Shown piece after piece: positions 10,854 to 23,034 of a stretch of 64,000 nucleotides of DNA. Every line of letters begins with the position of its first letter. Position 1 is the first letter of the stretch. The notes under the pieces were generated by a model. The model saw only the letters and a list, made by a program, of their open reading frames with translations, was not told where the DNA came from and searched no databases. This stretch comes from Ustulina deusta (lineage: Eukaryota; Ascomycota; Sordariomycetes; Xylariales; Xylariaceae). The stretch covers positions 434,001-498,000 of the forward strand of contig JAJNNX010000033.1 in assembly GCA_023159155.1 (NCBI GenBank), in the 5' to 3' direction. A program made the position numbers and the translations under genes.

Positions 10854-13800
10854 CTAAATCGGCTCATCCCGAGGCTCAATCAACACCTCATTCACAGCAA
10901 CATGAGCCGGCTGGCGAAGGGCATATACAATAGCGCCAGCGACATCATCGGCATCAAGGACCTTGGCACCAGTGGGCTCGCCGTATTTCTTAATCGCCTC
11001 TTGATCCGTGGATATGCCCAAGAGCTCCGTGGCCGTGTTGCCCGGCTGCACGGATGTGACGCGGAGGCCAGTGCCCGCGGTCTCGAGACGCAAGCTTTGC
11101 AGCGTAGCCTCGACGAAGAACTTGCTCGCCGAGTATACGCCGAGGCCGGGGAAGACCTTCCTGCCGGCGTCCGACGAGATGGCGACGATGTGCCCGGACC
11201 CGCGGGCCAGCATCGCCGGGACGACGGAAGAGAGGCAGTGCAGAAGACCCTTGCAGTTCACGTCGACCGTTCGCTCCCACTCGTCTGTCTGCACGTTCGC
11301 CATCATCGTGTAGTACATGACGCCCGCGCACGACACCAGGATATCGATGGATCCGAGTTGCTGGGCGGTCTCGCGCATAAGGGACTCTACTTGAGACTTA
11401 TCCGTTACGTCGGTCTTATGTACGAGGACTTTGACCCTAGAGGAGGAAAGCTTTTCCTTGAGGGTTTCGAGGGCGTCGGTCCGACGCGCTGCAACCGCAA
11501 CGTGTGCACCTTCTCGTGCTAGTGCGGTGGCGACCGCTGCGCCGATACCCGAAGACGCACCTATAACGACGGCGACTCGACCGGCCAACGGCCCTTTCTT
11601 TGTAGCTTGAACAGGCGGCGCAGGACTTTGGCGGCGCGGTGGGCGCGGTAGCCAGCCTCTAGCGCAGAAGTGACGAGTATAGGTTTCGAAGAGCTTGTTA
11701 TCGATCTGAGGTCGTCCAAGACCTGCTTTCGCAAGTAGGGGGGCAGTTGCGGGGTCCTTAAGCACTGTGACCCATTTCAAAGCCTCGATCGTGGGCATCC
11801 CCCGGCGAAGGATGTCAACTGTGAAGATTTTTTTTCCTGATCCTGAGCCTCTCTGCTCATTCCACAAGGCAACCCAATCCTCCCAGCCGAGCGGCTTCGT
11901 AGGATACCCTAGCTCGCCAAGAATGCCGAACAGCTCCTTTGTAGGAAGGGGATTCGGGTCACCTAGATGGACAACGCGTTGTTTCGTGTCTGCGATATCA
12001 GCTATCGAAAGTATCGCCTTGCTGACGAAGTCAGCCGGTGTCATCTCTGCATACCATCCGTCGACATTCGGAGCATAGCCTAGCTGAAGCGACTCGACGA
12101 CCAACGCGTTCAAGAGGTCATAGGTGTTGGACGAGCCAGATGTGCTATGTCCGCTAATTGTCCCTGGACGGTAGATTCTTGCCGGGAGGCCCCGTTCCGC
12201 AGCCGCCAGTACGAGCTGTTCAGCTACCCATTTCGTCTGACCATACCCGTCGAGTAACTTTTCCGGGACATCGTTAATGGCCACCATAGCATCTTCGTCC
12301 CAACCTTCCGCGGAGTTAGGAAGTACGCCATTTGTGGAGATGTGGTGGACGGTCGCCCCGGCCTGACAAGCGAGCCGCACTATTTCCCTGGTTCCGATGA
12401 CGTTGGCACCACGCATGGCTGCGTAGGGGTACACAAGATTAACGGTCGCAGCAGAATGAATGATGACTTGCACACGTGAAGCTAGTTCATCAAAAGCATC
12501 TGGCGGCAAGCCAAGCCGTGTCCTTGATAAATTTGCTGGGAGAATGTCGATCCGCTCGAGCATAGAGTCATTCCATAATCCTAAGTCTAAGAGATTGCTG
12601 CGAACTCGAGCCATGCCACTAGCCTGGTTTCTACCCCCGGGTACATCAGTGAAACGCACGAGACAAATAATGCGCGCAGTCGTCGTTTCAATTAAAGCAT
12701 GGAGTAGGAAAGCTCCTAGATAACCAGTAGTGCCGGTCAGTAATACAGTCTCCGCTTCGCTAACTCGTTTCGTTGTTGTTGACTGTGGGTGAAATTCAGC
12801 AGGGAGAATAGAGTCAGTCTCCAACACACGGGGAAGATCAGCTTGGACCGCTGCTGTATGGCCGTCGCGTGCATCTCGCACAACCTCTAGATGTCCCCGG
12901 AGCGTCGGGTTTCCAGCAAGACGAGCAAGAGGGACCGGAAACCCATATGTACCAGTTAGTTAGTCTCCTGATGAGTTCCACAAGTGCCAGACTATGTCCT
13001 CCAAGGTCGAAGAAACCATGTTCTTCCTGCATTACGGTTTCGTAGGATATGTTCAAGACTGAAGCCCAGATTTTTGCAATATCTTTGAGTGTGATCTTTT
13101 GGTCAGTATCTTCCTTCTCCCCGTTCGCCTGTGCCTTGACTGGACTTCGAGACCGCGTTGGAGAAGGAAGACGTTTCATGTCAACTTTTCCGGACACCTC
13201 GTGGGTTGGAAGAGCATCCATTTGAATCCAAAGAGCCGGTATCATGTAGTGTGCTAGATGTGTCGAAAGAATTCGCCGAGCTGCTGGACTAAAGCCGGCA
13301 TCGTCGATAGGTACAGTCGGGCGATCTTCTGTTACATCAGGATCCGCGACCACATATGCCACCAGCTGTCGATCCAGACCTTCGCGGTGAGGAACAATAG
13401 CACACTGGCTGAATGCGAGATACGTCACGATTGTGTGCTCAACAGCTCTTGGTTGTACACTGTATCCCCGAAGCTTTATCATAGAGCCGACACGTCCCGT
13501 AATCTCAAGAAGGCCGGATAGTAACATCCGGGCTGTATCACCCGTCTTGTACATACGCGCTCCAGGTATCGAGTCGAACGGATCCTGGACGAACGCCTTT
13601 GCTGTGGTTTCTGGCAAATTAAGGTATCCTCGGGCTAAAAGATCGCCTCCGATTACTAGTTCTCCGCTAATACCAGTCTCTACCCTATTACCCTCTTCAT
13701 CGACAATATAAGTGTGCCTAGGGTCTATTGGGGGGCCCACCGGAACAACCTGAGCTTCTTCGTCGAGCATTTCTCTAATGTCACCACAAGCTATCTCGTG

Positions 13801-14721
13801 CGTTTCGCTGGCGCTGTAACAATTAAGGAGGCGTGCGCTAGGAAGCGCTCTGAGGCCTCTTCGTGCTAGATCAGTAGTCACGACTTCTCCATTAAGCCAC
13901 AAAGTTCGCAAATCCTTGAGACGCGCACCAAAGTTTGAGTGCCGTGCCAAGACTGTGGCAAATAAGGTGGGTGTCATAAGAGTTTCTGTGATACGTTTTG
14001 ATCGTAATAAATCAACAAGAGCCACTGGGTCATAGCTCTTCTCATCCGGTACTGTCACTACCGTGGCGCCCCGAAGTAGAGGCCGTAGAATTTCCCAAAC
14101 GAAAAATACATTGCATGCCACGCGGTCACCAGGCTTGAGATCACTCAGGCCGAACCTCAGGTCGTACGACCGGACAGCGGCGCGGTGAGGGTTGGCGATT
14201 CCCTTGGGGCGTCCCGTGGTGCCTGAGGAATATGACACAAATGCGAGTCGTTCGAGGTCATCGTCAGGCACGATTGGCAAGCCATTCGACAATCCATCGG
14301 CAAGACAGCCCTCCACTTCCGCTGACTCTTGTTCATCAAGGACAATGAGTGGAACTTGGCTCTTGATCTGGCCAACATACGCTGTGTGGGTGATGACAAC
14401 GGTGGGTCTCGCATCTTCGAGGACGTCAGCTAACAGTCCTGGGGGGTATGCAAGCTCCAGGACGAGAAAGGCACCGCCGGCCCTAAGTGCTGCAAGGCAC
14501 GAGATAACGTAATCGGCGCTTCGGCCCAGCAAGATACCAACCAAGTTGTCGCGGCCAACGCCTCGATGGCGAAGGCGACCGGCGAGTGCGTCAACCTTGG
14601 TATCGAGCTCGGCGTAAGTCAAACTAATAGGGCCATCTTCTAACGCCACAGCATCTGGCGTGGCTTTGACCTGGCTTGAGAAGAGTGCCGAGAGGTCTTT
14701 GTTGATGTCAATTATGGACAT
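10854..14721 (-). CDS. NRPS-like A-T-R-SDR carboxylic acid reductase, glycine betaine reductase (ATRR)-like; frame broken
   Basis: The gene encodes about 1290 residues if one frame break is bridged. An adenylation domain comes first (about 20-500: YSSGTTGRPKG, NCYSASETHEIA, YKTGDTARM). Next are a carrier domain (FFDLGGHSLAL, phosphopantetheine Ser), a thioester reductase (TGTTGYLGAFLL, catalytic YGQTK) and a C-terminal short-chain dehydrogenase (GASSGIGAA, YSASK). This A-T-R-R order is that of fungal ATRR, which activates glycine betaine and reduces it via betaine aldehyde to choline; Lys2-type reductases lack the second reductase. Two frames meet at 12954-12964, where AGTT is tandemly duplicated; removing one 4-bp unit continues the carrier domain as GTYGFPVPLARLAG. 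I found no intron that repairs it. I chose the ATG at 14721. Family call is firm, substrate is inferred from domain order. Confidence 0.8.
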
Positions 14722-15085
14722 CTTTTCCTGTTGCTTCAAGGTGATCTTTACAAGACGTCAGCTATAGCCGGCCGACGTCGAGCTGGCTTGGATTGGAAGG
14801 GAGGGGTGACGGCCTTCCCCGGCAGTGGTTCTAAAGCAATGTGGACTGTGAAGCACGAAAAAGGAGGGTTTTAGGTGTGGAGCACCGTAAACCACCGGAT
14901 TTTAGGGCTATCGTACTTAGTAGACTAGAAGAATGCTAATACAGTTCAAACAAGCCGCAAGCGAGATCTTGGTGTAAAATTCACGAGGGAAATCCGGGAC
15001 CCTCGAAGTGCACTTGCCTTTGCATATCATCAGTGATGCAGCATTCCTGGAAAAGTGTAAGTCGTTGCGGATAAGGTAAACGGGC

Positions 15086-15134
15086 TATCTCTCTCCCTCT
15101 CCCTCTCTCTTTCTCTTTTTTTTTTTTTTTTTTT
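15086..15134. repeat. CT-rich microsatellite with poly-T
   Basis: CTCTCCCTCTCC-type units run into an uninterrupted T tract of about 19 bases. Confidence 0.85.
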
Positions 15135-18100
15135 CCCTGCTCGTTTTTGGATATAGTGCCAGGTGCCAAGTACCAGGTATCAGATAGTTGCGTGCTGGAA
15201 GAGTCTAGAAAATGCTTGATGGATAAAAAAGTATGATCTAGTATCTACCTAGGTAGTCCTCGTCGCAATTGACCACGGTCGATTGGGACCACGAACTAAG
15301 TAGGTATGCTTAGCTGCGTGGCCATTAGGTAGCGGTCAAGAGTTTCGTAAAGCTTGGCTGGCATGGCATATCCGGTAACCGGCTTTGCGCACGCAGGTGT
15401 GATGGGGCACGAACCATTCGGATTGCATAAACGAAGTTCGCTTCAGCCGCAATACGAGAATGCCAGGCTAGCCCGTCGGTGTCGGGACTGCCTAAGGTAC
15501 AGCGTAGGCACAGTAGTAGGTATTCTTATTAGACACATGTAAACTCGAGATAGTACCTCTACCTATCGATTGGCTCTACATACTAGTCGAGCCAGGCGCT
15601 GCCACTATCACGCTGCCACTATCAGCACTGTCAAGGGCATCCCGAGTTGAATAGCGCCAACCTTAGCCGAGATCTGGTCGGCTTCTAATCGGCACGCTCA
15701 TTGAAGGCGACACCGCTTGATCACATGTTAGGAAAACATTTCCGCGCAACCAAAAAAGCTTTAAGGTGGCAAATGTTAAAAGTTCTGAATTCGGGAAGAG
15801 GTCACGGTGCCGTACTGATCCGATACCATGGTAGCAAGTGGGGCTAGCAACTAACTACACGCCTCAGCACCCACCTACCACTGATGCGCTACAGGGACCC
15901 GACACATTTCCCACCATTCGTCTTTCTCCCTATAGATCCCTAGTCGAATTGGGGGCCTCGGCTTGTGGCAAATTCCTACACAAGTATCAGAGGTCGTACG
16001 GGAATTGGGTGTGACGTCAGTGTCATCTCATGCTTGGAAACACGGACAAGCCTTTCGATTGTCGTTTGCTCCTAGCAAATCAATTAGGCGAGGTAGGATC
16101 AACCTGAGGGAGGTATACGAGGAACCGCACTCTCGGGTATGGAAATAAACTTGTTTAACTAGGTATTTACTTCATCTGATGAGGCAACTGGAACGCCATA
16201 AATTGTCCGAATCGCCTATATGGTAGCTAACTTAGTAGGTATGTATATCCCATCGCAAAGCTCGAGGTATTTTCTTGGTGTACATTGTACCTACATTGTA
16301 CCTACATTTGTGTCATTCACTTTCCTATTGGCCAACTCGCGATCACTTCATAATTATATCAATTGTTATTAACGATGAGGGTATTGCCTGCCTCAACACA
16401 AGAGAGCCATAGAAGGGCATTTTACAACTTTATACCTTCAGATCCGCTGCTTATACAACACGTCCAGGTATTGCTGTCCCACAGCCTCCCTATGATAGTC
16501 ATTCGAGAATCTTACAATAGCCAAGCAAGCTTGTACTTACATAGCAACATAGATAACTAGTAGTAGCTATTACCCCCCGCCGGACTTCGACATCTGAAAT
16601 CCATGCCGTCTGTGAGCAGGTCTCACAACGTGGAACTCTTAACGAACTTATTGACGTTTCATCTCCCAGGTTTCGTAAACAACGAAAGTGAATTCGCAAG
16701 CTTATGATATATTCAAGATCAAAAGGACTAAGGGAACTGAGACAGTAGAGGTGGTGATTAGAGGCCCGGGTCTAAATAAGTCACCAGATTCCCTAGAATA
16801 CAAGGGGTCAGGGGCTTTGATAGCAGGGAATATATTCACTAGCCCTTGCTACAACAACATTTCTCTGTAAGCTGAATAAACTGGAACAACTTACAACAGA
16901 CATATAAAGAGTTAAGTTGGAGACAATACATATGCAGCCATTTTTTTATTTTTTTATTAGCTGAGACTTGGAGCCTTATTGTAGTAGTATCTTGCTGGCT
17001 GCAAATTTAAGGAGGCGAGTTAGCTCGTCGGGAAGATAGGTAATCGGCAGATTTCATAGGAGTGCAAGGCTCCAAATTCTTCGAGATAATCTAAATTAAC
17101 GCTCAGACGTGTGATATGTAGTTTCTCAAGGAGGTAAAATTCACGCTGAAAAGTACCTATTAAACATGATTGGACCATACTGAGCACCTGGCCTATAATT
17201 CGGAGTCTTTAGCGTGAAGGCTTCTGAGTAGTTGTTCTCGTAAACACTGGAATTGGTGAAATCTAGGGAAGGACGATTGACGGCATTACTTGATCTTAGG
17301 AATAACACAATGCATTCATTGATATAGCGTGAGTGCTGAGGTATATCCTTGGAAGTCTCATTCTCGAGGGTTTAATGGATAAGGATAAACAACATTAAAA
17401 CTTATTTGTTACATCTTGCTGAGCTTTAGTGTTTTGACTACAGGTGAACAACAGCTGGTAAGATTACGTACTGGCCAACATGATTTTTCACGACTAACAC
17501 CAGTGGCTATAGAGGTGGTGCTAATTTGTGGCGCAACGTTGTTACGGACTACAAATGGCAAAGATATTCTGGCTAAGCCTGGCGGTGAGCCGTTGAATGT
17601 TTACTGCATAGGTACCTATTAGCAATTTCCCAGGTAAAGATAAGGAATTGCACTAGCACCTGAGTAGCTCAAGCCAGGCTCAAGCCTTTGCGCAAAGCAG
17701 GCATCATACCCAAATATTCATGATTCTGGTACTAGGTAAGATTAAGACATATCCGCAAGGGAGCCTGATTGGTCATTAAATATGGATATTGTGGGCTCAG
17801 TCTATACTACCCAAGCGTTGCCTAGTGGAGGTGCAGGGAGAGAATTTTTTTTCATTTGTGGCTCACAGTGAAGGATACTGTATACTTAGGGGTACTGCTG
17901 CATATTATTGCTTCCAATTTCTGTTGCGCAGCGTGGCTTACCTGCATTGCTTGGAACTTATAGCCACCTTTCCTTGCATTACGTATGTCGCGCCTGTGAC
18001 GCGACAAGTGTCCGCGACAAAAATTCTGAATCTGAAAGGGTAACCACTTCAGATGCAACACTTTGCGAACAGGCATAACACGCCCGTCTCTATTGCCAGG

Positions 18101-18334
18101 AACAGCAAGATCGGTGTTAGAAATTGATGGAGGAGGGTGTTTCTTCTGTGGTGAGGCCATAAACAAAGCAGCGAGAGAAATGCACTTGGCCGCAAGACTA
18201 CATTGGAGTGCATGAAAGATGAGGCTGTGAATGAGTCATAACAGAACGGCTGGGAGCGGGAATGTTGGATGAAAAGCAAGGATCCGGGGAAGGCTGGTAA
18301 GGGGGGTGGCTCGAGAGAAGAAACGCTAAGGGAG

Positions 18335-18369
18335 ATGAGAGAGAGAGAGAGAGAGAGAGGAAAAAAAAA
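18335..18369. repeat. GA microsatellite with poly-A
   Basis: GA dinucleotides repeat about eleven times and are followed by about nine A residues. Confidence 0.85.
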
Positions 18370-19949
18370 GGTTCAAGAAAAGGCGAAAGCCTGTTAGAGC
18401 CAATGAACCCGCGCTAAACATGATTATCCCCACCGAAATCCCACCGCATATACCGGCATTCAGTGACACCAGGGATACATACTCCTATCGGCGCGCCCAA
18501 TCCCGCTAGTCCAGTATCATTGACGTGTCCAAGGTTCTTCTCAAGTATTCTGCGGCGAATTGAAGCCGAGGCATACAGATACCGGAGTCCTGACATAACG
18601 GGTATAGAAGCCTGAAGAAAAAAGAAAGAATAGGAAAAAAGGAGAAGAAAGGTGGTGAGTCGGGGGATGGTTGGATTACGGCAAATGTGCGGCTGGACTG
18701 ACTGAGTGACCCCGGTCCCCCGAAACCACCGAAATGAGACTTACGACCCTGAACAAACGATCGTCACCAGAAATACTGGGGTGGGCGGCGAATGAGACCT
18801 ACATTGTCAGCAGCTGCGACGTCGCACAGGTAGACAACTGACGGCACCGTCTGAAGACCTCTTAGTTTGGGTCAATCTAGACTTCTCAGATGCGGTGGAA
18901 GAAACAGCTAGATCGGGACAAAAACGTTGCCACCTCACGAGTTCCCCGTAGAAGCCAGAACAATCAAGTTGGTAAATGAAGACGGCGTCCTCTAGAAGGG
19001 GATAACGGATGAAGCATAAAAAGGGGTAGTGTAGAAGGGTGGAAAGGGAGAGGGGAGGACTGGCGGCTTGATTGCGCGTTTCAAGGAGGTGCAGAGTTTG
19101 AGTACTAGGTTACCCAGCAAGGCTAGGAGCAGCGTATTATTGGAGTTTTAAAACCCTCTCGGCACACACCCCCACCTAGTCTAGACTGCGCCCGGTCAGA
19201 GCCCGGTTGTGGCCACTGGTCCAATCAACGCGACAATTCTGAACCGACGGCTATTGGGCCCAGTGCGAGCTCGTTGGGCTGTGGACTGGGTGAGCTGGGC
19301 CGATGGGGGCGAAATCGCGCTGTTTGCTGGCCGCCTTTGCTGGAAGTGGTTAACCGAGTCATGCCGCCTCTCATTGTCGCGGTGGTTTGTCACGGCCGAT
19401 GCGTCCTTGGGCGATCGCTTCAGACGACTGGATGATTGATTCGTGGTCTTGAAGGTTGGGTGGTGAGCGAAAGGATGCTGTGAGTGTTGGAAACACCGGC
19501 CATCACATGGTTTGGAGGGCCGTTGGACACGGGCAACGATGGAATTGAGTTGGATGGGATGAAGAGGGAGATCGGCCGTGGATGGGGATGGCAGAGAGGT
19601 AAAGAGAGGAGGAAAAGTGACTTGTGGGAACCAAGGAGCTCCAGGCGGGTCAGGAGAGAAGATTAAAGCATACAGAATCAAGGGACAAAAGTGTCGTGGT
19701 GATTGGCTATAAGGTTAAGGGTGCCCCACACGTGCGGCAAGCATAAAGTGAGTGAAGCACTGATTTGTGGATGGACGCCACAGTGGGGGGTGTGGTGGCC
19801 TGAAAAGTCAGTGCATGGCCCACGAAGGAGGCTGGCCTCCAAAAATTATAAGAAGCGCCGGTTCCCCTCAACTTCAACTGTTTCGAGAGTCTTGCGCCGA
19901 AATCCGGACCGAAGTCCACCATACTTCCCTCACCAACCACCCCCATTCC

Positions 19950-21149
19950 ATTCGCCTTACGTAATCCTTGCCAGCCGGCCAGCTCCTGCCAGCTGTCAGC
20001 CTGTCCAAGGACGTCTGGCATTCTAATACTTCTTTTTTCCTTGTCATTGTCCTTCCAGTCTTCACCTGTGCGAGACCCACATATTCCAGAGACAGGACAG
20101 GGCACCCTCCACTTGTCAAACCTCCCCCACATTGCACCATTCCATCTCATCGCCGCTCTGGCCGTCGACCCTACCCTCTTTCAACCTAGCACCTGTTTCT
20201 GTGGTAAAACGGCCGTCGCATACATCTACCAAATTGGTCTTGCCCGACAACGGTCAACAAAGCGGAAGCAACAAAGAACTCTCAAGCCTTCGGCTGCCTT
20301 GCCTTCCTTTGTCTCATTGTCCATCGATCTATTTAGGGATTCGCCCGGCCGCCCACACGCACCATTTCTTCCAGATCTCTCCATTCATCCTCCGAGACCA
20401 CTGGTAGCACCTTGCGCCGCACAGGTCATAGTGCAGTGTAGTCAACAGAAACAAATCGCAATAGAAAAGATTTTGAACTCGCTGTTCGTTCTTCTCGTTG
20501 TCGTCGTCGCATAGGCCTTCGAGTCACGCACTGTCGTCGTCAAATCCCTCCAGATCCCCGACCTCGACGATACTCTCAATCCCTTGCGCTTCGTACTTCG
20601 TCAAGACGAACACGATCGTCCTTCCGATTTCCCATCGAGCAAGAGGAACGATCGTCGAGCCTGAACCTCGTGTCCGTGTGTGTCTGTGTTTTTGTGCCTG
20701 GATAGATTAAGATCTATCGACCACTACGTATTAAGAGAAACCACATTTGGGGAGACATTTACTTGTTTATCTCCACCCCTCTCATCTGGTAAGGAGCATG
20801 TTACTTCACCTACGCTGTTTTCCCAAGCCTGGTTATGTGACCACATGTCGTAGGTGGTGTGGTTGTGTTGCTTCCTATTCTTAATGGCGGTTGCCACAAC
20901 AATACCCTGCTTCCCCCTCCAGCCAGCCACATCTCATTACCCTTCACCTTGAATTTTCTATATAATCTCATTTCTTTACTCGTGCCCGCTCATTCTTTCC
21001 CCACAACCTCAGCGTGCATTCCGACCAATTTCCCATCTCTCGCGCTTCCCATACTCTTTGCGACCTAAGCTCTGACGTCATTCCCGCAGTCGTCTTCATC
21101 TCGACTTTGGACTTGTCCGTGGAAACACCTGAGGTCACTTGTCGATAAG
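19950..21149 (+). promoter_or_regulatory. Pyrimidine-rich 5' flank/leader of the TBP gene
   Basis: About 1.2 kb immediately upstream of the TBP start codon is strongly C/T-rich on the coding strand (many TTCC, CTTC, CCTC words). This is typical of promoters and leaders of highly expressed ascomycete genes. Transcription start and any leader intron cannot be fixed from sequence alone. Confidence 0.4.
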
Positions 21150-22084
21150 ATGGAATCTCTTCAGACCCATCCTCAGAATGCGGCGCAAGCCAAGGCATTC
21201 ACTGCGCCCGGCTCTCTCTCGTTCCCAACCGCTGCCACCGAACTTACACCTCCTTTTGACAACCAACGCGTTGCGAATGGTACGCAAGGTGGCCAAGCTG
21301 TGAATGGAACCGGGGTGACTCCCGCCACGCCTGCTGCCACGCCTGCGGCGACTCAGGCTGGAAGTGGCTTGACTCCTACCTTGCAGTACGTATAAAATGC
21401 CTTCAGAGTGTCGTGTGAACTTAGGCTTACCTCGCATGCTTAAGAAACATCGTCGCCACGGTCAACTTGGATTGCCGTCTGGATCTCAAGACGATAGCCC
21501 TGCATGCGAGAAACGCTGAGTACAACCCCAAGGTACGAACTTGACATATCGTGAACTCATATTCATGACGTCATTTTTGCTGACCCAATCAGCGTTTCGC
21601 TGCTGTCATCATGCGTATTCGCGAACCCAAAACTACTGCCCTTATCTTTGCTTCTGGCAAGATGGTCGTCACCGGTGCCAAGTCGGAGGATGATTCTAAG
21701 CTTGCTTCTCGCAAGTATGCCCGCATCATTCAGAAGCTTGGCTTCAATGCCAAATTCACCGACTTCAAGATCCAGAACATTGTCGGTAGCTGCGATATCA
21801 AATTCCCGATTCGCCTCGAAGGGCTGGCCTCCCGCCACCACAATTTCAGCTCCTATGAACCTGAGCTCTTCCCTGGTCTGATCTACCGTATGATCAAGCC
21901 CAAGATTGTTCTTTTGATCTTCGTCAGTGGCAAGATTGTCTTGACCGGCGCCAAAGTGCGCGAGGAGATATATCAAGCTTTCGAGATGATCTACCCAGTT
22001 CTGCAAGGTGAGTTTACTGCCTTACCCCCGACTTGGACTCTCCCAAAACTAATTCAATCCCTTCTAGATTTCCGTAAGGTCTAG
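21150..22084 (+). CDS. tbp: TATA-box-binding protein (TBP)
   Basis: Four exons (21150-21385, 21445-21532, 21593-22007, 22068-22084) join in phase to 251 residues. The N-terminal 75 residues are a variable Ala/Thr/Pro/Gln-rich arm ([11 protein letters not shown]). From [20 protein letters not shown] onward it matches the conserved saddle domain with its two pseudo-repeats: [39 protein letters not shown], then [49 protein letters not shown] and YPVL. TBP nucleates pre-initiation complexes of all three RNA polymerases in the nucleus. Intron 3 leaves a last exon of 17 bases encoding DFRKV. It is a single-copy housekeeping gene and the best anchor of the window. No abnormality is seen. Confidence 0.97.
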
Positions 22085-23034
22085 ACCGCCAAGGTTATGG
22101 CCAAGGAGAATACCGTCGTAGATAACTCTGCACTACGCCACGGTTTTAGTCTCTAGCAAAGATTACTCATCTCTGCACACCCCATACACTTGTACGAGTA
22201 CCAAACTCTTGACGACATCATGAATTTTTGTCTGCGCGTCGTGGCGGTAGCATGCATGCTTGGGGATCATAATGATTCCCTGCATCATGACTCCAGTCAC
22301 TTGTAACATTGATTTCCCCAACACTGCATTGCATCGGCGTTCATACACTGGCGTGGGTTTTACAGAGGACGGGACCAGGTTGAATAGTTTCTTCACAGAA
22401 AACGTCTCTAGACCTGGTCAGACGAACAACATAGATTGCATTGTTGCATTCTTCGACAGCACATGCGCTGGTCGGGCTGTGCTGTTTTAATTGACTCGAG
22501 AATGGAAAATGAGGTGCGATGGCGGAAGCGTCATTCAGCCCGCAAGGATATGGTTGATGGTTGTGTCGCAAGGCTTTAAAGCCCACGCTCATGGCTGTGC
22601 ATTAGTGATGGACTGTTTAGACAGCAAACTCACTTCTTGCCGCACACAGTTCCCTGATTGCCGGAAGGTTTTCATCATCTGATTGTGCGTTTCGTTCTGT
22701 GGGTGGTCTGGCAAATGCTATTCCAGCTCAATTTGCATCGCAGTGACATGGTTGATTGCAACCTGTACGCCGCCCATCCCCAGGAACAAACAACGTCAAG
22801 ACCGTAGTTGATAGTAGCCTCTTTAATTAGAGAATACATTACACATTACGGAACAACAGAATTTCTAACATTGCGTTGATATCCGTGGCTCCTTAAATCC
22901 TTTGTCAAGTCTGGCAACATCAACTCAGCTCTGTTTAGTGATGTAATATAATATCTGTCATGCCGCTTCGACGGTTGCACTATCCGTTGCTGAGGCCCAT
23001 GTGAGTTGTGCTGTCCTGCGTTCGTTGAAGGTAT
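22085..23034. other. Convergent 3' flanks, no gene seen
   Basis: This spacer lies between the 3' ends of the TBP gene (+) and the FAD oxidase gene (-). Short frames only. Confidence 0.5.

Larger units (their letters stand above)
14722..21149. other. Long gene-poor region; right end is leader of the TBP gene
   Basis: I see no supported gene over 6.4 kb. It includes a pyrimidine/poly-T tract (15086-15134), a GA microsatellite (18335-18369), a tandem TACCTACATTG word (about 16276-16305) and scattered TAGGTA/TACCTA words. From about 19.9 kb the + strand becomes C/T-rich, as in long fungal 5' leaders, and leads into the TATA-binding protein gene. Frames up to 161 codons here are low-complexity and look like chance. 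Confidence 0.5.

Noticed and set aside
12893..12956. A 64-base intron in the ATRR-like gene (GTACAT...CTAG) as an explanation of the frame change
   Set aside because: Joining at these sites makes a stop codon at the junction and deletes a conserved part of the carrier domain.
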